Assembly: GCA_964421495.1 (NCBI GenBank)
Contig: CAYQXO010000139.1
Coordinates: 1-6,529 of the forward strand
Direction of reading: 5' to 3'
Length of the DNA: 6,529 bases
Source: CAJXOW01 sp964421495
Lineage (GTDB): Bacteria; Bacteroidota; Rhodothermia; Balneolales; Balneolaceae
The notes below the pieces were generated by a model, which saw only the letters and a program-made list of their open reading frames with translations, did no database searches and had not been told where the DNA came from. Each line of letters begins with the position of its first letter. Within the stretch, counting starts at the first letter, position 1. A program made the translations under genes and the position numbers. Below, piece by piece: positions 1-6,300 of this stretch.

Positions 1-32
1 ACGAAGTGAGCCCTTAAACAAAAATATATAGT

Positions 33-1742
33 ATGGATCGTAAAAACGCTTTGCGGTTGTTGGCCGGAACGAGTTTGGGAGCGATGCTTCCGACCCGGTT
101 GTGGGGGAGGGGACGGCAGCAGCGGCCGAATATATTGTTCATCATGACCGACGACCACGATGAGGATGCGATCAGTGCCTATGGGGGGAACCTGGTTGAA
201 ACCCCGAACATAGACCGCCTGGCGACCGAGGGGATGCGTTTTGACCATTGTTATGTGACCAATTCGCTGTGTGCTCCGAGTCGGGCCAGTATTTTGACTG
301 GCAAGTATAGCCATAAGAACGGTATAAAGAAAAACTACCACAACTTTGACGGATCCCAATTGACCGTCCAGCGCCAACTGCAGCAAAACGGGTATTATAC
401 GGCGATGGTGGGTAAGTGGCACTTGGGCAGCACGCCGACAAATTTCGATTACTGGATTCACTTGCCCGGGCAGGGCCGTTATTTCGATCCCCGGTTTTAC
501 GAAAAGGGAACCGACGGACTGCAAACGATCGAGGGATATTCGACCGACGTGATCACCGATCTGACCATCGATGCTATTGACCAAGTTCGCAATACAGACC
601 AGCCCTTTTTCCTGATGTCGCATTACAAAGCGGTTCACGCTCCCTTCAGTCCGGCACCTCGTTACCGCCAGTCGTACGACGGGAGAAAGGCTCCGCTGCC
701 GGAGTCGCTGTATGATGATTACGAGGGCAAATCTAAAACGGCCCGGGAATACGGCCGGCGATGGGGGTCTTCCAACGAAAACCGGAGGGAGCAATATCAG
801 GAATTCATGAATCCCTACCTGGAGACGGTAATGGGGATTGACGAGAACGTCGGCCGCCTGCTCGATTATCTGGATGAGAACGGATTAGCGGAGAACACCG
901 TCGTTATTTATACGACAGACAACGGGTTCTATCTGGGCGATCACGGTTACCTGGACAAGCGAATCATGTATGAGGATGCCCTTCAAATTCCCTTGATAGT
1001 GCGATATCCCCCGGAAATACCGGCCGGTTCCGTAAACGGGGATATGGTCCTGAACCTGGATTTTCCCGAGACGTTTCTGGACTATGCCGATGCGAATATA
1101 CCGGAGGCCATGCAGGGCCGTAGTCTGCGGCCGCTCTTGCGGGGAGAGCAAGTCCGGGACTGGCGAAATTCGCTTTACTACCACTTTTATGAGTCGGACG
1201 GCCCAGGCAACGTGGAAAAGCACTACGGCGTGCGTACCGAGCGGTATAAATTGATCTATTTTTATACGCTGACGGCCGACGAGCAACCGTGGGAGATGTA
1301 CGATTTGCAAAAAGATCCCTACGAGATGAACAATATCTATGACGACCCGTCCTACGCCGAAACCCGGCACTTTCTAAAAGAGGAGTTGAAACGCCTGCGA
1401 GAATATTACGGGGATGACACCGGGATCGGGGTGGATGAGCATGCAACCGATTTGGAAGAGGAAAGAGAGCGGCCCGGGGAAGTACAACTGGCCCAAAACT
1501 ACCCGAATCCCTTTAATCCGTCGACCCGCATCCAATTTACGTTACCTACCAGTCAACGAGTGGAACTGAAGGTCTATAATAGTATGGGAGGGGAAGTGAG
1601 AACATTGATGGACGAAATACGACCGGCCGGGCGCCATACCGTCCGCTTTGACGGTAATAGTCTGGCCAACGGAGTTTATTTCTACCAGCTTGAAACAGAG
1701 CGGGGCCCCACCTTAACCCGTAAAATGATTCTGTTGAAATAA
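33..1742 (+). CDS. Secreted S1-family (formylglycine-dependent) sulfatase with T9SS C-terminal sorting domain
   Basis: This 569-residue protein is a type I sulfatase that hydrolyses sulfate esters, probably on a glycan, outside the cytoplasm. The catalytic core runs from about residue 31 to 440. Visible residues are the metal-binding Asp40-Asp41 (IMTDDH), the formylglycine motif CAPSR at 80-84 with LTG at 88-90 (Cys80 is the oxidised residue), GKWH at 127-130, His202, Asp296-Asn297 (TTDNG), and GDHG at 302-305 followed by Lys309. Residues 381-440 look like the usual C-terminal sulfatase subdomain (YGVRTERYKLIYFY, then EMYDLQKDP). After an acidic linker (about 461-483), residues 486-569 form a T9SS type A sorting domain starting LAQNYPNPFNPST and ending KMILLK. 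The N-terminus (DRKNALRLLAG) resembles a Tat signal with RK in place of RR; no clear AxA cleavage site is seen. The core and C-terminal subdomain remind me of N-acetylglucosamine-6-sulfatase-like members, but the substrate is not established. No Shine-Dalgarno is visible before the ATG (AT-rich leader), which is common in this group. The next gene converges on it. No maturase gene is in view. Confidence 0.95.
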   Translation: MDRKNALRLLAGTSLGAMLPTRLWGRGRQQRPNILFIMTDDHDEDAISAYGGNLVETPNIDRLATEGMRFDHCYVTNSLCAPSRASILTGKYSHKNGIKKNYHNFDGSQLTVQRQLQQNGYYTAMVGKWHLGSTPTNFDYWIHLPGQGRYFDPRFYEKGTDGLQTIEGYSTDVITDLTIDAIDQVRNTDQPFFLMSHYKAVHAPFSPAPRYRQSYDGRKAPLPESLYDDYEGKSKTAREYGRRWGSSNENRREQYQEFMNPYLETVMGIDENVGRLLDYLDENGLAENTVVIYTTDNGFYLGDHGYLDKRIMYEDALQIPLIVRYPPEIPAGSVNGDMVLNLDFPETFLDYADANIPEAMQGRSLRPLLRGEQVRDWRNSLYYHFYESDGPGNVEKHYGVRTERYKLIYFYTLTADEQPWEMYDLQKDPYEMNNIYDDPSYAETRHFLKEELKRLREYYGDDTGIGVDEHATDLEEERERPGEVQLAQNYPNPFNPSTRIQFTLPTSQRVELKVYNSMGGEVRTLMDEIRPAGRHTVRFDGNSLANGVYFYQLETERGPTLTRKMILLK

Positions 1743-1763
1743 GCAGTACTCCCCCAGGGATGT

Positions 1764-1853
1764 TTCTGGCTTGAACCGATGAGGTATATATACAACATAG
1801 CCCCGAGCAAGAATAGCCTTCGAGCCAGAGCTTGTCCCGACCACTGTCGGGGC
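1764..1853. terminator. Hairpin-forming convergent intergenic region, possible bidirectional terminator
   Basis: This lies in the 135-bp gap between two convergent stop codons. A compact hairpin has CCCGAC at 1836-1841 and GTCGGG at 1846-1851 with a 4-nt loop; a U-G pair and a G-C pair extend it to 1834-1853. Upstream, TCTGGCTTGAA (1765-1775) pairs with TTCGAGCCAGA (1819-1829) with one wobble and a 43-nt loop. Neither stem is followed by a clear T-tract on either strand, so it is not a textbook intrinsic terminator. Position between convergent genes is the main reason for the call. Confidence 0.35.
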
Positions 1854-1877
1854 CTCGAGCCTTCAGCATATTTTCAC

Positions 1878-2681
1878 TTACTCAACTTCAGGTATATAAT
1901 CGTCGACTTTTTCGTGCATATGGGGTTTTCTGGAGTCGGGAATGTTTGAATCCTTTCGGAGGGCAAGGTGGTAAATCCTGTACCACCGGTGCTGAATACG
2001 ATCGCTGACGGAATAATTATCGAGTACGGCCCTGGAAAACTTCAACCCTTCTTCATAAGCACGGTAACCGATAAATCGATTGTTAAGTGCAAGTAAACGA
2101 TCCCCAAATGCTTTGCTTTTTTTCGATTCCGGGAAAGTAAATGCTTTACCGCTTGCGATTTCGCGCAGCTCCTTGAATTCCTGCATTGCCAACAGCGTAT
2201 TGAAGTAACGAAGAAAAAAATCTTTGTTTTGGGGATACCGGGTGGCGAGGCATCTGTTAGCGCAGAGGACATAACGGCCATATCGTTTAATGTCAGGATC
2301 CGACCAGGAGCGGGGACCATAATTTTTGACTCCCTCGTAGTATAAATATCCCACCGTGTCCTGAATCACTCTGTGTTTAACGTGCGGATTCGCATCCTTG
2401 TAATTGCGGGATCGAAATGTGGAGTTACCGGTAGCTTTTTCTGCTGCGTTGAAACCAAATTCCCCTACCCAGAACAAGACCTTTTCGTTGGTAGAGTCGG
2501 ATTTCAGGTAGCGAAGGGATAGTTCAAAACCCTCCCGATATTGTTCTTCCCGATTCAGATACCCCAGCGTATCTATATTGACCGGCTTGGATTTTACTTG
2601 GTCGGGCAGGGGACATGAACAATGTTGGGCGAGAGAATCATCCAGGGCAAACAAAGATAAAAAAGCAAAAAGGATAACCAT
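1878..2681 (-). CDS. Predicted secreted protein of unknown function (helix-rich)
   Basis: I do not recognise this protein. From the ATG at 2681 it has 267 residues. Residues 1-18 form a hydrophobic signal-like segment (MVILFAFLSLFALDDSLA) with likely cleavage before Gln19, but there are no basic residues ahead of the hydrophobic core. The mature part opens with a Cys-x-Cys pair (Cys21, Cys23); two more cysteines are at 140 and 144. The rest (about 43-245) is rich in aromatic and charged residues in probable helices, loosely like TPR or other helical-repeat proteins, but no motif is firm enough to name a family. The frame stays open upstream to a GTG at 2816, adding 45 residues, but these are encoded within and next to the inverted-repeat element at 2702-2872, and signal-peptide position favours 2681. 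No Shine-Dalgarno is evident at either start. The gene converges with the sulfatase and diverges from the LamG gene, so it is probably its own transcription unit. Its coding status is supported by length, signal peptide and plausible composition. Confidence 0.72.
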   Translation of the reverse strand: MVILFAFLSLFALDDSLAQHCSCPLPDQVKSKPVNIDTLGYLNREEQYREGFELSLRYLKSDSTNEKVLFWVGEFGFNAAEKATGNSTFRSRNYKDANPHVKHRVIQDTVGYLYYEGVKNYGPRSWSDPDIKRYGRYVLCANRCLATRYPQNKDFFLRYFNTLLAMQEFKELREIASGKAFTFPESKKSKAFGDRLLALNNRFIGYRAYEEGLKFSRAVLDNYSVSDRIQHRWYRIYHLALRKDSNIPDSRKPHMHEKVDDYIPEVE

Positions 2682-2701
2682 ATCTGAAGTAAAAGTTTGG
2701 A

Positions 2702-2872
2702 AGATCCCTTTGAAAAACGCGGGGAGGTCTCTGAAGCACTTGGGATGTTCAGCCTTATGGCTAAAACGTGTATTCCCTAAATGTCGGTATTTTGAACTCG
2801 GATCCCGGTAAAGCACAAGTCAGCTGAATTTCCCTGGCTAAAGAGGCCTCCCCGCGTTTTTCAAAGGGATCT
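2702..2872. repeat. 171-bp element bounded by 31-bp near-perfect inverted repeats
   Basis: The left arm at 2702-2732 (beginning AGATCCCTTTGAAAAACGCG) is the reverse complement of the right arm at 2842-2872, with 30 of 31 positions identical. The single difference (T2728 opposite G2846) would be a G-U wobble in RNA transcribed from the plus strand. The enclosed segment is 109 bp (2733-2841) and contains no gene I can support. I see no target-site duplication at the outer ends. It could be a MITE-like non-autonomous element, a dispersed intergenic repeat of the CCCTTTGAAAAA...GGGG type, or a long hairpin. The inner end of the left arm is 20 bp upstream of the ATG chosen for the minus-strand gene. 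Confidence 0.8.
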
Positions 2873-2876
2873 GGGA

Positions 2877-2996
2877 TTGTTAATAAAAGCTCTAAAAGGG
2901 ATATTAGACAATTTTATGATCTCTGTAAAATGAAACATTATAATAGGATTCGTAACGAATAGCTAACCTTGTTAATAAAAGAGTGATATCTGTAAA
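2877..2996. repeat. Degenerate duplication of two short motifs
   Basis: TTGTTAATAAAAG occurs exactly at 2877-2889 and again at 2969-2981. Each copy is followed on the same strand by TGATNTCTGTAAA, at 2917-2929 and 2984-2996. In the first copy the two motifs are 27 nt apart; in the second only 2 nt. This fits an old duplication with an insertion or deletion, in AT-rich DNA where shorter matches could arise by chance. No function can be assigned. Confidence 0.45.
2948..2960. promoter_or_regulatory. Perfect 13-bp palindrome, operator-like
   Basis: ATTCGTAACGAAT is a perfect 6-1-6 inverted repeat in the divergent intergenic region. It has the size and symmetry of a dimeric repressor site, but no regulator gene is in view and nothing ties it to a particular promoter. 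Confidence 0.3.
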
Positions 2997-3032
2997 GAAC
3001 AGTTTTCAAGTAGATAAAAATGTTATATATTA

Positions 3033-3051
3033 CAGGTGACCTGATTCAGGT
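3033..3051. promoter_or_regulatory. Two overlapping palindromes sharing a half-site, operator-like
   Basis: CAGGTGACCTG (3033-3043, 5-1-5) overlaps ACCTGATTCAGGT (3039-3051, a perfect 6-1-6 palindrome). Together they give three alternating half-sites, AGGT, ACCT and AGGT, within 19 bp. This is the layout of a cooperative or composite operator. It lies about 330 bp upstream of the LamG gene start and about 350 bp upstream of the divergent gene start, so which gene it might control is unclear. Confidence 0.35.
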
Positions 3052-3135
3052 TATAGTATTTTTTAGCGGAGAGGGGGAGTATTGAAAATCCGTCAAATGA
3101 AAAACAGACCACATTGAACAACAGTAATCAACCTG

Positions 3136-3171
3136 TTTTCCTGGTTGGTAGATTTTTTAAAACCGGGAAAA
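3136..3171. other. Stem-loop in the LamG gene upstream region
   Basis: TTTTCCTGGTT (3136-3146) pairs with AACCGGGAAAA (3161-3171), ten Watson-Crick pairs plus one wobble, around a 14-nt loop. There is no T-tract after the stem on either strand, so a terminator call is not supported. It could be part of a leader or simply a chance structure in AT-rich DNA. Confidence 0.3.
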
Positions 3172-3258
3172 AAAGTTTATGAGGTTTTGTTAAAGTTACT
3201 ACCACAAGCCAATTCCTGCTAACCATGGTTTATCCTCAAAACTGCATGCATGCTTGAC

Positions 3259-3287
3259 TTTGCAGCGATTAATTCATACCTATTTTG
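3259..3287 (+). promoter_or_regulatory. Possible Bacteroidota-type promoter for the LamG gene
   Basis: TTTG at 3259-3262 and TATTTTG at 3281-3287 are 18 bp apart, resembling the -33 TTTG and -7 TAnnTTTG elements of Bacteroidota promoters, though the -7 box is one base short of consensus. TTGACT at 3254-3259 could instead serve as a sigma70-like -35. Either reading would put the transcript start roughly 85-90 nt upstream of the ATG at 3380. Confidence 0.25.
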
Positions 3288-3370
3288 TAGGAATCCAAAG
3301 ATTTTGCAAATAGCTGAATCAGTTTAATAAAACTCATTCTCCAATAAATTCGTCAACCTAAAATAAAATA

Positions 3371-3374
3371 AGGA
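3371..3374 (+). promoter_or_regulatory. Weak ribosome binding site of the LamG gene
   Basis: AGGA lies 5 nt before the ATG at 3380 in an A-rich leader. It is the only Shine-Dalgarno-like signal found before any of the three genes, and it supports this start together with the signal peptide that follows directly. Confidence 0.45.
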
Positions 3375-3379
3375 ATAAG

Positions 3380-6300
3380 ATGAATAACTCGTTACAAAAG
3401 TTTCTTTTGACAATAGGTGCCGTGCTCTTGGTATCTATTGGTGCGAGGGACGTGTTAGCCCAGTTGCCATCCGGTATAGGTGGTCCATATACGGCTGATA
3501 CGGCCACCGTCGCACTGTTGCACTTCGATGGAGCAGACTCGATTGCGGTATTATCGGCAGAGGACATACCAACGATCGACACTGCGCAGGTATGGGAAGA
3601 AGCCTGGAATGATACACCCAGAGAAGATGGTGTTCAATTTCATGAGACAAGCGCTCTTCCCGAGCTGGGCGGTTCTGTATTTTTGGATCAAACCGATGAT
3701 GATGCTAATAATAACCGTTACAGCATTATCCGGATTTTGAACAATAACAAGGTATTTAATTTGGCCAATGATATAACCCTGGAAGGATGGTTCAAGATTG
3801 CTGACAATGGTCAAGCGGACCGACGGCATAAGTTCTTCTTTAAACCGGGAGACGATGTCTTTTTCTATAACAACTTTGCCGTGGATGTTTGGGAACAAAA
3901 CGGATCATACATTAAACCTCAATTCCATACTGTAGATGACGGTTGGATTGATCCANNNNNNNNNNCTTTTTTGTTGGATATGAGCGTGGCGAATGGTATC
4001 ACTATACATACGTCCGTGATCATAACGACTCGACTCTGACTCAAGCTGTTTATAGTGCCGATGGTACATTTATGTCGTCAGGTCAAGTTGACTGGAAGGG
4101 AAATGATGATGCAGCGCTGGCCGATACGGCAAATTCCGGAGAACTTTCACATCTCTATCTCGGAGTTAATCCTAACGCGAATATTGGTAATGAAAATGAT
4201 CCGCCGTCTGTTTGGGGACCTGCAGCTAATCAGCAATTCTACGGCAGCATGGACGAGATTCGTGTTTCGAATGTAGCTCGCGAGTTGATTGTTCCGTTCT
4301 TTGCGACGGGATCTCCCAATCTGTGGGACAAGGATCTGCAATCTCCGCGAGCGGATAGTCAGAGTTTCGCGCTTAATGCACGGTGGAATGATATCCACCA
4401 GGATAGCACGTCATTGACCTTCCATTATAATTGGGGGGAAGGATGGAATTCAAAAGAAATGACCAACGTGGATACCACCCGTTATACCGTTACCGTCCCG
4501 AATGGGCCGGGTGGAACGACCTTCCAGTATTATGCAACCGCGCATGCCGAGGATGAAGTGAAGGGCCGTTATCCACAGGGTGGCGATATATCTGAATTTG
4601 ATATCCAATTCTTGCCGGGAACCACGTTAAAGCTTAGTTTCGAGGAAGGGGATGAAGATATCGCCCCGATCGACAGCTCAAGATTTAACTACCAGGTAGA
4701 TCCAGTTGGAGGTACGTCATACCATGGCGAAGCAATTGACGGAACCTGGTCCTATCAATTGGGCCCGAACAGCGACTTGGCAGCAATGGATGCTCCGGCA
4801 ACGGCTTCCTTTACGTTTACGGCCGACCTCTGGTTCAAGGCCCAGCAAGCGCCTTCGAATCATGCACGATTGTTGGCCCACGAGAATCCGGGTGACTCCT
4901 CCAGCGTGAACTACTCCCTTTATTTCATGAACGGTTCGCTGCATGCAAAAGCTACCGGTTCCGGTGATGTCGAGTTGAACGATCACCAGATTCAAACCGG
5001 TCAATGGTATCGTGCCGTTTACATGGTCAGCGAATCTGCCCATTCCCTGCAGTTGTGGGACAGAAATGGAAATCTGGTTACCCACGATATAGAAGAGATC
5101 AACGGCCAGCCGGCGAAAGACCAGAACGGTACGTTCTATGTCGGTCAGGGTAATTTCTATCCCGACAGCGCATTCAGCGGACTCGTTGACAAGGTCGAAC
5201 TCGTCAACTTCCCGTCCGAGCAAGGTCCGTTTATTGCCCAGAATGTGACGCAATACGTGAGTGTGCCGGATACGCTGAGTGAGTACCCGATTGAAGTGGA
5301 TATACCGCATGCCGGCGAGGGAACGGTTGATGCCCGTCTGCACTATCGCGGACAGTTTGGCTGGACGTTCCTCGAGATGGACAAGCAGGATGAAAGTTCC
5401 GTGTATTCGAAGTCGATCACCTCACAAGCCGGCAAAACAGAAGTTCCATACTTCGTGGAAGTGAACGAGGGACCGTACAGCGCTACGCTGCCTGTTGGTG
5501 CGACAGCGAGTGATACAACGGACAATTATGAATTCGCCGTCTACAACCTGTATACAAAAATCCTGGATGTGGACTTTGAAGAGTATGTCCAGGATACCTC
5601 CGCGGTGATTCCGGTGGACAAATCCTCCTACAGCGAATTCAACGAGGGGCATGTCCGCGGTGCGAATCCGTTCAAGATGCCGATCAAATCCAGCGATGCG
5701 CCCGAAGGCAACAACTCCATGCTCTTCTCCCTCGAGGATACGAGTTATGTCGAGTTCCGTTCGGGCTTCCTGCATCCGGATGAGATCACGATGACCTTCT
5801 GGTTCAAGGTCAACGAGTTTGACCCGGATCTTCCGGGCGGTTGGCAGTATTACCGTTCGATCCAGATCATTACCAAGAACAATGAGAACGTATTGAGAAA
5901 TGGAACTCCACATTATGCTGATGCGTATTATTCAGCCGCGATCAACAACGAGCAATACAGCGGCCAGCCGCGGACGCTCGTGGGTCGTGCGATGACCGTT
6001 AACGAGATTGCCGCTGGCAACGTACGCACTATGCACGACGGGCTTGATATGGATTCCACACTTGTGAAGGACAAGTGGTATCAGGTGCATTTCGAGTATA
6101 GCAAGAATGATACGGCCTTCACGATGTTGAAGGACATCGACGGCAAACTGATTGAGGAAGTGGGCATGGATACAGACGGATTCGGCGATATGCTCAAAAA
6201 CAGTCAACCGCTGACGATCGGCTCGCACGACGTGCGAGGCCCGCAAGATGTTGAATTCTTTGGACGTGGTGCTTTCTTCAGCGGACTTATCGATGACATC

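Noticed and set aside
885..1446. Long minus-strand frames opposite the sulfatase
   Set aside because: They lie opposite highly conserved sulfatase motifs, and their translations look like non-coding shadow sequence.
2610..2681. Lipoprotein signal in the unknown minus-strand protein
   Set aside because: The cysteines follow LAQH, which does not fit a lipobox; an ordinary signal peptide cleaved before Gln19 is more likely.
2578..2811. 77-codon plus-strand open frame
   Set aside because: It is antisense to the N-terminal part of the secreted-protein gene and runs into the inverted-repeat arm; no signal peptide, ribosome binding site or recognisable domain.
2939..2944. TATAAT as a -10 promoter box
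   Set aside because: No acceptable -35 element at 16-18 bp, far from the downstream gene, and such hexamers are expected in AT-rich DNA.
3065..3090. tRNA-Ser-like 3' end on the minus strand (CGGAGAGGGGGAGTATTGAAAATCC)
   Set aside because: The match to a tRNA T-arm is only superficial and nothing resembling an anticodon or D-arm follows, so neither a tRNA nor an attachment site can be supported.
3966..4039. Apparent C-terminal end of a short 219-residue protein
   Set aside because: It arises only from counting ten N as real bases; the other frame continues the LamG fold to the window end.
4717..5343. 208-codon minus-strand frame opposite LamG module 2
   Set aside because: It is fully antisense to a coherent repeat-containing protein with matching modules on the plus strand; a shadow of codon bias.
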